DNA of 64,000 nt from Armatimonadota bacterium. Its GTDB lineage: Bacteria > Armatimonadota > Fimbriimonadia > Fimbriimonadales > Fimbriimonadaceae. The translations under genes and the position numbers were made by a program. This document shows positions 25,340 to 34,616 of this stretch, one piece after another. The notes under the pieces are model-generated. The model was not told the origin of the DNA, ran no database searches, and saw nothing but the letters and a program-made list of their open reading frames with translations. Positions within the stretch are counted from its first letter, which is position 1. The number at the start of each line of letters is the position of its first letter. The stretch is from assembly GCA_025360125.1 (NCBI GenBank), contig JANYCU010000011.1, positions 124,001 to 188,000 of the forward strand, written 5' to 3'.

Positions 25340-26107
25340 ATGGCCTCCGCAACAAAAGTCCTGCTTGTCAGAATTGCCCGGTGGCCATCCTGCGCCTGGA
25401 ACTGGCGTCACTGTGCCAACACTCACAATGAACCGCTCGCATTCCCGATAACGGAACATCAAACGCCTCTTCGCCGATCCGCCGTCGTCAAAGATGAAAA
25501 TCTCCAACGAGGCAAAGAAACCAACGTCAAGGTAGCCGCATCTAGGCTCAACGGTATTATCATTACACCCGGTGAGACCTTCTCCTACCACCGTTCCATA
25601 GGAATTCCGAGCCGAACCAAAGGCTTTGTCGAAGGGCTTGAACTTCGCTCTGGGCACGAAGCTTCTGGGATTGGTGGCGGCTGTTGCTCCGTTTCAAACC
25701 TTCTCTTTTTACTAGCGATCAAATCTGGCCTTGAGATTGTCGAGCGACATCGCCATGGGCTCGACCTCTTTCCTGACCACGGTCGTAGCGTTCCGTTTGG
25801 CTGTGGCGCAACGATTTTCTTTCCCTATGCGGACCTCAAAATCCGAAACCCGCATAACTTCCCGGTCCGAATCTCCCTCGAGGTAAACGAAACTCACTTG
25901 GTTGGACAAATTCAATGCGATACAGACCCAGGCTGGCGAGTTGATCTCGTGGAGCGCGACCACAAATTTGAGAAGAAAGGAGAAATCTGGACTCGTGAGA
26001 ACCGAATCTGTCGACAATACTTTGACCCCAATGGCGAAATGCTGAGGGAAGAAGAAGTCGTCCACAATGTTGGCAAATGCCTCTACGACCCAGAATCTTC
26101 GGGCTAG
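25340..26107 (+). CDS. VanW family protein
   Basis: A 255-residue protein. The VanW core is clear: IITPGETFSYHRSIGIPSRT, GHEASGIGGGCCSVSNLLFL and PFGCGATIFFPYADLKIRNP. VanW is named from glycopeptide-resistance clusters, but its biochemical role is unknown and most homologues lie outside such clusters; no van genes are near here. The N-terminal ~45 residues (arginine- and tryptophan-rich) lack a signal peptide. Its 3' end faces the damaged glyoxalase-like gene. Confidence 0.85.
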   Translation: MASATKVLLVRIARWPSCAWNWRHCANTHNEPLAFPITEHQTPLRRSAVVKDENLQRGKETNVKVAASRLNGIIITPGETFSYHRSIGIPSRTKGFVEGLELRSGHEASGIGGGCCSVSNLLFLLAIKSGLEIVERHRHGLDLFPDHGRSVPFGCGATIFFPYADLKIRNPHNFPVRISLEVNETHLVGQIQCDTDPGWRVDLVERDHKFEKKGEIWTRENRICRQYFDPNGEMLREEEVVHNVGKCLYDPESSG

Positions 26108-26115
26108 TAAAATGA

Positions 26116-26472
26116 TCAAATCGGATCGGTTTTATCTCTTCGCCAACTGCCGAGTCAAGAAAAATTGCGTACTCATCCGGGTCCACCAGGCCCGCTGAGT
26201 TACCTTTTACATTGATCTTTGGCCCACTGGCAAGTGCAATTCCCTTTGCTTCTAATTCAGTACAGATCGCTTGAATATCTCCGTCGCGAAAATTCAACGA
26301 GAGCTCAGTTGCCATGAATTCTTGAATAAACAGACCAAGTCTCAACTGACCATTCGTTATAACAGCCCAGCCTTCCTCATCTAAGCCTTCGACGCGCCAA
26401 AAGCCGATGGCGTGATAAAAATGCACCAACATCTTTCACTCTCAAACATACATCGCACCAGCCAAGATTCAT
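26116..26472 (-). pseudogene. Glyoxalase/bleomycin-resistance-fold gene with frameshift(s)
   Basis: The main frame reads FYHAIGFWRVEGLDEEGWAV and continues to NSAGLVDPDEYAIFLDSAVG, a vicinal-oxygen-chelate (glyoxalase) domain. The expected N-terminal strand, NLGWCDVCLRVKDVGA, is present just upstream but in another frame, from an ATG at 26472. The two join if one T is removed from the T5 run near 26417-26421 (minus strand). At the 3' end the main frame runs into the VanW gene without a stop, while another frame gives a prompt TGA at 26116. So the gene is either a pseudogene or affected by a sequence error. Confidence 0.55.
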
Positions 26473-26481
26473 CTCGCAGCC

Positions 26482-27702
26482 CTAGGGTATCAATCGAATA
26501 ATCGTGCCGTTGTTGAGATCGCAGATGATGATTTCTCCATTTGAGTCTGGAGTTACCGACACCGGACCCGAAATCGCATCGGCTCCCAGCGAGCTATTAA
26601 TCGTAGATGAATGATTGGTCATAGAACTGGAACCAACCGAATTTGCTTCACCAGACCCGTCCAATGAAAACGGAATCGAGAATATCTTTGGATTGGTATA
26701 GTCGGCAAAAAAGTATCGACCCTTAAACGACGCGTCCAGCACATTTCCTCGGTAGATAAAGCCGCCGATGACCGTTTCTCCAATGCTGTGTCCGTACTCC
26801 AAAAACGGATCCTTGAGGGGTGTAAAGTATGCTGGCCCAGAGTTCCCCGAAGCGTGCAAAGCTTCTCGCATATTCCAGCCGTAATTGCGATGTCCATGCC
26901 CTGCTGGTTCAAAATCAAGCTCTTCGAAAGCGTCCTGACCAACATCCGCAATCAGCAACCCACCAGTGACCGGATCAACCGACCATCGGAAAGGGTTTCG
27001 CATGCCAAAACCCCAAATTTCTGGATTCACACCCGCTACTCCAACAAATGGATTCGAGGCCGGAATGCCGTAGTTTTGCGTTATATCCCCTGGGAAGTCA
27101 TCGGTCGTCACGTCAATTCTTAATATCTTGCCAAAGAACGAATTGGGAGTCTGGGCAAAATTGTTTGGGTCATTACCACCCCCGCCGTCTCCGGTCATGA
27201 TGTAAAGCTTGCCATCGGCGCCAAAATTGATTGCACCGCCCTTATGGTTCGTCTCAGTTGTTTGCTGGAATGAGAAGATCGGAAAGGCACTGGTAAGCGC
27301 AGTTCCTGCACCGTTCATCGTATAGCGTACGAAGCGGGTTTCGACCGGGCTGCCCGCGTTGTAGTGAAGATACACAAACCGGTTCGTTGCGAAATTCGGG
27401 TCGAATGCCATTCCAAGAAGACCACATTCGCCCGCCGTTACGACCGTGCCAGTTATATCTAAGACTGGAGTCGTTTGAAGGGCTCCGTTGACCAGCAATC
27501 GAACTTTCCCGGGCAATTCTAAAACAAATGCCTGAGTCGAATCTGCGGGATTCGTAAGATACAAAACTGGCTGGTTCAATCCTCTGGCCACGACTTGAGC
27601 GTGGATTGCGGGCCCAGGACCAACTGGAGAGCCTGATCCACCACACGAAGCCAAAATCATAAGAAGACCAATTGAAACCAAGCACATCGGGCCGCGAAAC
27701 AT
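26482..27702 (-). CDS. PQQ-dependent sugar dehydrogenase-like lipoprotein (GSDH family)
   Basis: The 406-residue protein is a glucose/sorbosone dehydrogenase-type six-bladed propeller. Characteristic parts are GECGLLGMAFDPNFATNRFV, ETNHKGGAINFGADGKLYIM, EIWGFGMRNPFRWSVDPVTG and DVGQDAFEEL. The GSDH family uses PQQ and Ca2+ to oxidise sugars or aldehydes outside the cytoplasm. The start at 27702 gives a lipoprotein signal with lipobox LASC; a longer frame to 27750 would put extra residues ahead of it. The electron acceptor is not evident, but cytochrome c genes lie nearby. Confidence 0.88.
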   Translation of the reverse strand: MFRGPMCLVSIGLLMILASCGGSGSPVGPGPAIHAQVVARGLNQPVLYLTNPADSTQAFVLELPGKVRLLVNGALQTTPVLDITGTVVTAGECGLLGMAFDPNFATNRFVYLHYNAGSPVETRFVRYTMNGAGTALTSAFPIFSFQQTTETNHKGGAINFGADGKLYIMTGDGGGGNDPNNFAQTPNSFFGKILRIDVTTDDFPGDITQNYGIPASNPFVGVAGVNPEIWGFGMRNPFRWSVDPVTGGLLIADVGQDAFEELDFEPAGHGHRNYGWNMREALHASGNSGPAYFTPLKDPFLEYGHSIGETVIGGFIYRGNVLDASFKGRYFFADYTNPKIFSIPFSLDGSGEANSVGSSSMTNHSSTINSSLGADAISGPVSVTPDSNGEIIICDLNNGTIIRLIP

Positions 27703-27767
27703 GAAAATAGTATACAGGGGACGACAAAGCCTGATATACTCACAGGGCACGATCAGGATTCTGAATC

Positions 27768-29771
27768 ATGAATATGCTTTCAAAAACATTAATTTCTGCG
27801 GTTGCCGCAGCATCGCTTGGCGCGATATCTCAAGGACAAGTTAAGTCTCTTGGAGTTGGAAAATCAGTCAAGGCTGTCACTCTTGACCCTAAGTCGTTCA
27901 GTCCAATGATCGATACTTCCTTTAGGCCAAAGCAAGTTCAAAAAGAACATGAGATGATGTTCAATTATCCTGCTGGCTTGCCAAATAATTTGACTGCTGG
28001 CGGACTGCTCATCAATCCAAGAATTACACCAGGATTTGCATCACAATTCCCAGGCATTTCTGCGACAGGATATGAGCCACCAGATCCAGACCTTGCCGTT
28101 GGACCAAATCACATTGTAGAAGTTGTCAACTCAAATATTGCTTTTTACAAGAAAGACGGTACGAAACTTTTGGAACAGACAGAGCAGAACTTTTTCAAAT
28201 CTGTCAGCCCCGAAGCGTTCGACTTTGACCCCAAAGTTATTTATGACCAAGTCGCAAAGCGATTCATCGCCCTTGATCTAGGTCTCAATGACGCCGCATC
28301 CGGCGGAACTGCAAGCCTCATTATAGGCGTTTCCAACACGCCAGACCCAACCGGAACTTGGAAGCTTTACAAAGTCGATGTTAAGCAAACTTCTGGTTCT
28401 AATAATTACTGGTGGGACTATCCAGGACTTGGATACAACAAGGACATGATTGTCATGAGTGGCAACATGTTCGCCATGCAAGGAAGCTCAGGATTCAACG
28501 GCGTACAGCTTGTCGTCTTTGATAAGGCAACCCTTTATGGTGGAACTGCCACCCCAAACAAGTTCCAGGTCGCCGACGGATTCACTGTTCAACTTGCGAA
28601 GACCGAAGATGCCACGTCACCATCGGTCTATGGAGTCGAAACGGATTCTGATACTTCAATGCGATTGACCGCAATTACAAAATCAGGTTCTACGTTTACG
28701 GTGAGTCAAGCTGTTGTTCCAGTGCCATCATGGCAACGAGACAGTGGTTCCATCACTGGCCCAGGTGGCGTCGTTGTCCAAACCAACGACCCGCGAACTC
28801 TTGTCGCTGCATCGGCTTCAGGGCGAGTTTTGGCTACCCATACAGTTGCGGTTTCGGGTTCTGATTCTCGGCCATCGGCTCGATGGTACGACTTTAAGAC
28901 CAACAATTGGCCCGCGTCAGGAAGTCCTACGTTGTTCCAATCGGGTCAAGTTGATCCGCCGGCTGGTCACGGCTACTCCTTCCCTGCCATCAATATTGAT
29001 AACAAGGGAGGCATCGGAATGGTCTTCTCAAAAATTGGTTCATCAACACCCGGTCAACTCATGGCAACGGGTCGAAAACCAACTGATCCAGCTGGAACTA
29101 TGGGGCTCCCCGTTGTTATCGGGAATTCAACCTCTGGACAATACAGCGGATTCTCGACCCGATGGGGCGACTACCATGATGTTGAAGTTGACCCGACGGA
29201 TTCAAAAACGTTTTGGGCCGTCGGAATGGGTGCTGGAACTGGCGGAAAATGGCTGACTTTGATTAATAGTTTCAAAGTCTCGGCTACTGATGCAGAATTG
29301 GTACGCGTTAATCCAAATTCAATTGCAATCGTTGCCGGAACCCTGGTTACCGGAAACAAAATTAGCCTTACCACGACAGATTCTAATAACCTTGGAATTC
29401 AAACAGTGCCAGTCACTGGGTTGGGGCAAGTTGCTGGCTTCATGGCCGCATATCAACTTCCGTTTACTGGCGCAGTTGATACGCTTCGAGTGAGCCTCCA
29501 AGTTGCTGGATCATCAGGTTCGTCGGCTCTCATTTCACTTTTGAATAAGAATACGGGCAGGTACGATCAGGTTACAACTCTCGGACTTTCACCCCTGGGC
29601 GTTGCTAAGGTTCTCGACTTGACGCCAAGTCAAATTGCGTTGTATGTCAACAGCAGCAACCAAGTTAGCTTGATTGTTCGTGCGGTCAATCCAAATCGAT
29701 CTGGCGCGGCACCCGTGCCGTTCCAATTCAATACGGATCAAGCGGTCCTTCTGACCGCGCCTTCCCAATAA
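27768..29771 (+). CDS. Secreted propeller-like protein of unknown function with lineage-specific C-terminal domain
   Basis: A 667-residue protein with a signal peptide (SKTLISAVAAASLGAISQGQ). The centre has GYEPPDPDLAVGPNHIVEVV, DFDPKVIYDQVAKRFIALDL and WDYPGLGYNKDMIVMSGNMF, a pattern seen in large secreted proteins of unknown function with sialidase- or propeller-like folds. The last ~130 residues end with VSLIVRAVNPNRSGAAPVP and DQAVLL and resemble the end of the kelch protein at 31611-33584. No catalytic motif is recognised. It is divergent from the GSDH gene, with 65 bases between the starts, and has a terminator at 29794. Confidence 0.7.
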   Translation: MNMLSKTLISAVAAASLGAISQGQVKSLGVGKSVKAVTLDPKSFSPMIDTSFRPKQVQKEHEMMFNYPAGLPNNLTAGGLLINPRITPGFASQFPGISATGYEPPDPDLAVGPNHIVEVVNSNIAFYKKDGTKLLEQTEQNFFKSVSPEAFDFDPKVIYDQVAKRFIALDLGLNDAASGGTASLIIGVSNTPDPTGTWKLYKVDVKQTSGSNNYWWDYPGLGYNKDMIVMSGNMFAMQGSSGFNGVQLVVFDKATLYGGTATPNKFQVADGFTVQLAKTEDATSPSVYGVETDSDTSMRLTAITKSGSTFTVSQAVVPVPSWQRDSGSITGPGGVVVQTNDPRTLVAASASGRVLATHTVAVSGSDSRPSARWYDFKTNNWPASGSPTLFQSGQVDPPAGHGYSFPAINIDNKGGIGMVFSKIGSSTPGQLMATGRKPTDPAGTMGLPVVIGNSTSGQYSGFSTRWGDYHDVEVDPTDSKTFWAVGMGAGTGGKWLTLINSFKVSATDAELVRVNPNSIAIVAGTLVTGNKISLTTTDSNNLGIQTVPVTGLGQVAGFMAAYQLPFTGAVDTLRVSLQVAGSSGSSALISLLNKNTGRYDQVTTLGLSPLGVAKVLDLTPSQIALYVNSSNQVSLIVRAVNPNRSGAAPVPFQFNTDQAVLLTAPSQ

Positions 29772-29793
29772 GGCACGGACAAAAAGTAATTGA

Positions 29794-29830
29794 TGCCGTC
29801 TATCCAGCAGGATAGGCGGCATTTTCTTTT
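29794..29830 (+). terminator. Rho-independent terminator of the secreted protein gene
   Basis: A 12-base-arm stem (TGCCGTCTATCC and GGATAGGCGGCA, one G-T wobble) with loop AGCA is followed by TTTTCTTTT. It lies 22 bases after the stop and also faces the 3' end of the convergent di-haem peroxidase gene. Confidence 0.85.
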
Positions 29831-29850
29831 GGCGAAATTCCAGCAAGATT

Positions 29851-31263
29851 CTATCGTCTAAAGTAACCGTCGCTGAGGCACTTCAGAAACGCCACGATGG
29901 CATTCTCTTCACGTTCGGTTAGTCTAAGATTGCCGATCTGCATCGCGTCAGGGTCCAATACTTTGTTGGAATTTGAGGAGGGAGCACCACGCAGGGCACT
30001 GGTGCCAGTAGGATTTATGAGCGTGTTCGCATCGAGATATTCCGGCGGTGGAAACAACGGCTTACCCTTTAGTGACCCATAAGGATCTGGTTTGGTGTAG
30101 TCGATCAACTCGCCCCGAACATCAGTCAGATTGCGTGCATTATAGAAGTGCACTACATCCTTTAAGCTCTTAAAGTAACCGTTGTGCATGTAACTTTTTA
30201 CAAATTCTGGATAGGGTCGCTTGTCAACATTGCGCAACGTTGGCGCCCGAAAGGTACCGATCAATCGCAAAGGATCTGGACCATGAGGCTTGCGCACAGA
30301 CCAGCCATAATAGTTGTAAAGAAAGCCCGCCATACCCAAGTCGATGTAATCCTTACCATCAACATTGTAACCGTCCGGGTTGCCCAGTCGATCGGTCATG
30401 TTGAAGTAGGGACTGGAGTCGTTTCGGGGCACTCCTAAATTCGCATAGCAGCTATTGGTCCAAAGGTCTGGCCCTTTGTGGAGGTCGGTACTCTCACCAT
30501 GGCAGTCCATGCAGTGGGCTGACTTTCTAAATGGAAACCCTCCCGGCCGGCCCCTCAATGTGCCAGTCGTCAGCCGTAACCCGAGTAATTCATCTGGTGT
30601 CAAATCCGCTTTGCCTTCGAGATATGCGTCGTACTTCGATGTGAAAGGCGAAACTTCGGGCGAAGCTTCGTAAGCCACGATGGCCTCGGCAACTTTATCG
30701 AATAATTTGTCCGGTGAAAGAGTGAAGACATTGGATCCGTATGCTTTCTTGAACAATCTCGCAAGGTGGCCGGACCTCAATTTCTTTGCCACGACTTCGG
30801 GGCGCCCGACATTGTGGATTTGGTTGTTCATTTCGTTCGGATTGTAGAACGGAAACCGAACTTGATCAAACGCATTTTTTGCCCGGCCGTCCCAAAAGAG
30901 GCCGCCTACCCAGGCAACGGCATTGTTGTCATAATAAGGGATGCCCTTCTTCATGAATGGCGCATAGGCGATCGACGGAGGCTTTCGATTCCCATAGCGT
31001 CCCTTCATTGCTCCGGGAGCAATGCCCGAAGTCTTATTCACGGTTGAATCGGGAAAAGTGAACCCGGTTGAAGGATCATGGCAGCTAATGCATGCTTGGC
31101 CAACTGGGTTCGAAAGGGTCTTATCGCGAAAGAGTTCTCGCCCGAGAGCGATTACGTCTTTGGAATTTTGGTTATTTGGCAGGCGGACAACAGGTTCATC
31201 GGATTTTAACGCGGCGAACCCAGGAATCAAGCTCAAAACAAAAAAGGCGAGACGAGAGTTCAT
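29851..31263 (-). CDS. Di-haem cytochrome c peroxidase (CcpA/MauG family)
   Basis: The 470-residue exported protein has an N-terminal hydrophobic segment and two haem c sites, QACISCHDPSTGF and HCMDCHGEST, as in bacterial cytochrome c peroxidases and MauG. Family-like parts include RYGNRKPPSIAYAPF, GGLFWDGRAKNAFDQ and GTFRAPTLRNVDKRPYPEFV, the last resembling the conserved region before the second axial ligand. Members reduce H2O2 or carry out protein-radical oxidations such as cofactor maturation. Located among oxidases and dehydrogenases, it may help activate or discharge them; that is inference. Confidence 0.88.
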   Translation of the reverse strand: MNSRLAFFVLSLIPGFAALKSDEPVVRLPNNQNSKDVIALGRELFRDKTLSNPVGQACISCHDPSTGFTFPDSTVNKTSGIAPGAMKGRYGNRKPPSIAYAPFMKKGIPYYDNNAVAWVGGLFWDGRAKNAFDQVRFPFYNPNEMNNQIHNVGRPEVVAKKLRSGHLARLFKKAYGSNVFTLSPDKLFDKVAEAIVAYEASPEVSPFTSKYDAYLEGKADLTPDELLGLRLTTGTLRGRPGGFPFRKSAHCMDCHGESTDLHKGPDLWTNSCYANLGVPRNDSSPYFNMTDRLGNPDGYNVDGKDYIDLGMAGFLYNYYGWSVRKPHGPDPLRLIGTFRAPTLRNVDKRPYPEFVKSYMHNGYFKSLKDVVHFYNARNLTDVRGELIDYTKPDPYGSLKGKPLFPPPEYLDANTLINPTGTSALRGAPSSNSNKVLDPDAMQIGNLRLTEREENAIVAFLKCLSDGYFRR

Positions 31264-31610
31264 AACTGAGTGGCAAATTGACCGTTTCTCAATTTTAAAT
31301 TATAGCAAATAGGCATATGAACAACTTGACCTTTGCACTCAGTTCGGGACGAGACGCACTATCTGTACTCCAGAAGTCCTGTCCTGAAACAATTTCTGCA
31401 ATAGAAAATTGTAAGAAAGCTACAACCCAGGAATGGAGCCAAATCTTCGCCGGGTAGTTCAAATTCTAAACCGTAAAACGCAATTGAGTTCAAAAACGAA
31501 TAGGCGAAGATGACATTGAGAAACTTGAACGCAGTTCGAAGCCCATTTGAATCGCAAAAACCCTAACTTGACCATGTTCAATCAGGAAATCTATGGTTTA
31601 TAATTCGGTC
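31264..31610. other. Divergent intergenic region between the peroxidase and kelch protein genes
   Basis: About 350 bases without a supported gene. It is AT-rich and should carry both divergent promoters. A candidate for the rightward gene is TTGACC (31568-31573), an 18-base spacer and TATGGT (31592-31597). A loose inverted repeat (CAATTTCT with AGAAAATTG) lies near 31390-31411. Nothing else was recognised. Confidence 0.35.
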
Positions 31611-33584
31611 ATGCGTCACTTGTTCATTAAGGCCGTCAGCGTTAGCTGCACTTTACTTCTGGTTGGGTTCATCAGCGCAAAACAAGCCAGCTCAAAAACT
31701 CAGGTGGGCCCCGGACCTGTGCTTAAAGTTCGCCCTAAGTCTGCAGCCTCAGGTACTTGGCAACGAAGTGTGAATAGTCCGCCAGGATCGGTTGGTATGC
31801 CACTCCTGTTGACTGACGGCACCGTACTTTGTCACGGTCCTCTAACAAATCAGTGGTACAAGCTCACTCCGACCTCGTCGGGCTCATATCAACAGGGCAC
31901 TTGGACATCAATCGCGCCGATGCAAGCCGACTATGGGCCGCTGTACTATGCGTCTTCCGTACTATCTGATGGCAGAGTCGTCGTGATCGGCGGCGAATAT
32001 AATCTTGACCAAGGTGGAGTTTGGACGGCAAAGGGCGCGATTTATAACCCAGTCAGCGACAAGTGGAATTTTTTGCCTCCTCCAACTGGCTGGACCAATA
32101 TTGGCGACGCTCAATGCAATGTTATGCCTGACGGTACCTTCTTGCTTGCAAACCTCTTCGATACACGCATGGCGAGCCTCAATCCAAAGACCTTGGTATG
32201 GACAGAACATCCAGGAACTGGTAAATTGGATCGACAGGACGAAGAGGGCTGGGTGCTTCTTCCTGACGGGTCAATTCTAACGCTCGATGCTATCAACGCA
32301 CCGCACGCTGAGCGATATATACCGTCACTTGACAAATGGATTTCGGCAGGCGACACTCCTCAGAGTCTAGCTGACGCGTCAAGTCAAGAACTTGGCCCAA
32401 TGCTCCTTATGCCCGACGGAAAGGTGTTTGCGTTTGGCGCGACCGGACACAATGCCATTTACACTCCAGGTACGAACTCAAGCGATCCTGGTACATGGAC
32501 GGCAGCTCCTGACTTTCCAAACATAGGTGGTCAATTAGATATTGCGGACGGGCCAGCCGTTCTTTTGCCCAACGGTAAGCTTCTAGCCTATGCGAGTCCA
32601 GGCGTTTTCAACTCGCCAAGCCACTTCTACGAATGGGACGGAACGGCGTTACTTGAGATTTCCAATGTGCCAAATTCGAGTAACAATCCTTCCTTTGTCG
32701 GAAACTTCTTGGTATTGCCGAACGGGCAAGTGATGTTCACCGATTTCTCGGGTGACGTTGAATTCTACTCCCCTGGTGGTGTACCAAAAGATTCTTGGAG
32801 ACCAACCATTTCGGCTGTCCCGACAGTCCTTAACCTTGGGAAAACTGCGGTACTAAAGGGAACCCAACTGAACGGCCTATCTGCTGGTAGCGCCTATGGC
32901 GATGACTCAACGAACAATACCAACTACCCCTTGGTTCGCGTTACCTATAAGACATCTCATCACGTGACCTTCTTCCGAACTCACGATCATAGCACGATGG
33001 CAGTCGCAACTGGTTCGAAGCAAGTTTCGACGAACTTTGATATCCCGATCAACGCAGAAACTGGCAAGGCAACTCTCGAAGTGGTTGTGAATGGGATATC
33101 TTCACTTCCGGTTGATGTAACCGTCACGAAGGATTCTTTGAAGGCAGACTCAGTTGGAATGTTTGAAGGGTCAGGTAGCTCAGGTTCATTGGCAAGTATC
33201 TTAGCATCAGACGATAACTACTTCACAGTCAACTCAACGTTGATCCAGGGTACCGGACAAGTAGCTTCAGCATTTGCAACGTTCACCATTCCTGGTGGAT
33301 CAGCTTCATCGCTTCAATACTCGTTTGAGTCAAGCACAACAGTGCCATTGCAGGTTCTGTTCTTTGGATACAACTACACGACAGGAAAGTACGATAACTT
33401 TGGTGCCACGTCTCAAACGACAACCGATAAGATCACAACCTTCCAGATTCCAAACGCAGCCAATTATATTGGCCCAGGTGGAGTCACAAAGGTCATGATT
33501 CGAGCGGTGAATCCGTCACGGGCTAATCGAAGCGCAGTACCAATGACCTTGAAACTGGACCAAGTTACCTTCGTCCCTGGCTAA
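31611..33584 (+). CDS. Secreted galactose oxidase-like kelch protein with DUF1929-like and unique C-terminal domains
   Basis: The 657-residue protein has a signal peptide (HLFIKAVSVSCTLLLVGFIS), then kelch/propeller blades with repeated motifs such as ASSVLSDGRVVVIGGEYN, NVMPDGTFLLAN, VLLPDGSILTLD and LLMPDGKVFAFG. After the propeller an Ig-like DUF1929-type domain follows (PTISAVPTVLNLGKTAVLKG, HHVTFFRTHDHSTM). This is the galactose/glyoxal oxidase architecture. Copper-radical residues could not be assigned with certainty. The end, with NYTTGKYDNFG, VMIRAVNPSRANRSAVP and DQVTFVPG, resembles the end of the 27768-29771 protein. I chose the ATG at 31611 for the better signal peptide. Confidence 0.8.
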   Translation: MRHLFIKAVSVSCTLLLVGFISAKQASSKTQVGPGPVLKVRPKSAASGTWQRSVNSPPGSVGMPLLLTDGTVLCHGPLTNQWYKLTPTSSGSYQQGTWTSIAPMQADYGPLYYASSVLSDGRVVVIGGEYNLDQGGVWTAKGAIYNPVSDKWNFLPPPTGWTNIGDAQCNVMPDGTFLLANLFDTRMASLNPKTLVWTEHPGTGKLDRQDEEGWVLLPDGSILTLDAINAPHAERYIPSLDKWISAGDTPQSLADASSQELGPMLLMPDGKVFAFGATGHNAIYTPGTNSSDPGTWTAAPDFPNIGGQLDIADGPAVLLPNGKLLAYASPGVFNSPSHFYEWDGTALLEISNVPNSSNNPSFVGNFLVLPNGQVMFTDFSGDVEFYSPGGVPKDSWRPTISAVPTVLNLGKTAVLKGTQLNGLSAGSAYGDDSTNNTNYPLVRVTYKTSHHVTFFRTHDHSTMAVATGSKQVSTNFDIPINAETGKATLEVVVNGISSLPVDVTVTKDSLKADSVGMFEGSGSSGSLASILASDDNYFTVNSTLIQGTGQVASAFATFTIPGGSASSLQYSFESSTTVPLQVLFFGYNYTTGKYDNFGATSQTTTDKITTFQIPNAANYIGPGGVTKVMIRAVNPSRANRSAVPMTLKLDQVTFVPG

Positions 33585-33600
33585 CCAGGAGAAGCGGGAC

Positions 33601-33639
33601 AAAAAAGAGCCTTTCTCTACGAGGAAGGCTCTTTTTTTG
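33601..33639. terminator. Bidirectional rho-independent terminator
   Basis: A perfect stem AAAAGAGCCTT / AAGGCTCTTTT with a 10-base loop has A-runs on the left and T-runs on the right, so it can stop both the rightward kelch gene and the leftward L,D-transpeptidase gene. Confidence 0.9.
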
Positions 33640-33650
33640 TTACAATGGGA

Positions 33651-34562
33651 CTAGTGCTTTCGGTGCTTTCGCTTTGTCCGGCGGACGTTCCAATCGTAGG
33701 TGCCAAAGATTCTGACTTCGATTCCACGATTCACCCAACCGAAAAGATATTTTGCTGGACTCTTCCGCCCCAGCGGGATCCGTACACACCCGTGAGATGC
33801 CGGATAATGGGGAACCGACGGGTAACCATGTAGAAACACGTCACCGTGCACCTGAATGGCGTAAGGCATCTCCGCATCGTTATATTTGTGCGAATAATGC
33901 ATTCGTTCTTTCGGCCCAGTCAAGAAATCTCCATTTGGAGTTCCATGCCCTGGTTTGCCCGTGCTGATATTTGTCTTCAGCACTACCATGTCGCCTTGAT
34001 AAGCGGTTAGTTCCTGCAGGGCTTTGCTTACTTCAATCCGTTTTGGACCGATCGTAATATCAAACTTATAAACGTTGCTCTGAACCGTAAACTTACTCTG
34101 GTCAGCCACTGGCTCGAGGGTTGCACCAAACTTGGTAATTTCTCGGATTGGAATGAGCGCATCTCCGGCAAAAAGTCGATGAATATCGCCAAACTCATGT
34201 CCGCCAATCGTGATGGTATTTTTCTTTTCGTCAAATTCGAGATCAAGGCTCAACCGACTTGCGAGCATTCTCGCTGGAACATAAATCGTGCCTTGGTCGG
34301 CAAAGGTCATTCCCGGCAAAGGCTCAAGTATCGCCTGCTGAGGCGGAACAGGTTTGACAACTTGCGCCGGGGGAATTGTCCCTTGCTTCACGCCTGGCTT
34401 GGGTGGCGGCTCACCTTGATCGACCGAGTGAGGTGGACTCGCAGTTGCGGCGGTCACCAAACCCCCACCCACGACAAAGATTGCGCTCAAAAAAAGTGGA
34501 ATGAGACCACCCCATTTTCCCGCTTCGACAAGACCTGCATCAGAATGTTCAAGTGACGACAA
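33651..34562 (-). CDS. L,D-transpeptidase (YkuD) with copper amine oxidase-like N-terminal domain
   Basis: The 303-residue protein has an N-terminal membrane segment (LIPLFLSAIFVVGGGLVTAA), a Pro-rich linker, and a copper-amine-oxidase-N-like domain (GTIYVPARMLASRLSLDLEF to LIPIREITKFGATLEP), a module seen on many wall-active proteins. The YkuD catalytic domain holds HGYPSVPHYPASHGCVRI with catalytic C259. Such enzymes make 3-3 crosslinks in peptidoglycan or attach proteins to it. The basic tail RRTKRKHRKH is unusual and may bind wall polymers. The gene is monocistronic, between a terminator and a divergent promoter region. Confidence 0.92.
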   Translation of the reverse strand: MSSLEHSDAGLVEAGKWGGLIPLFLSAIFVVGGGLVTAATASPPHSVDQGEPPPKPGVKQGTIPPAQVVKPVPPQQAILEPLPGMTFADQGTIYVPARMLASRLSLDLEFDEKKNTITIGGHEFGDIHRLFAGDALIPIREITKFGATLEPVADQSKFTVQSNVYKFDITIGPKRIEVSKALQELTAYQGDMVVLKTNISTGKPGHGTPNGDFLTGPKERMHYSHKYNDAEMPYAIQVHGDVFLHGYPSVPHYPASHGCVRIPLGRKSPAKYLFGWVNRGIEVRIFGTYDWNVRRTKRKHRKH

Positions 34563-34616
34563 TTTAACTCCGCTAAACTAATCAAAAATCTACAATACTC
34601 GCTGAGCCCTGTCAAG

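Noticed and set aside
25340-26107. Vancomycin-resistance cluster around the VanW gene
   Set aside because: No vanA/H/X-type ligase, dehydrogenase or dipeptidase is nearby; VanW proteins are common outside resistance loci.
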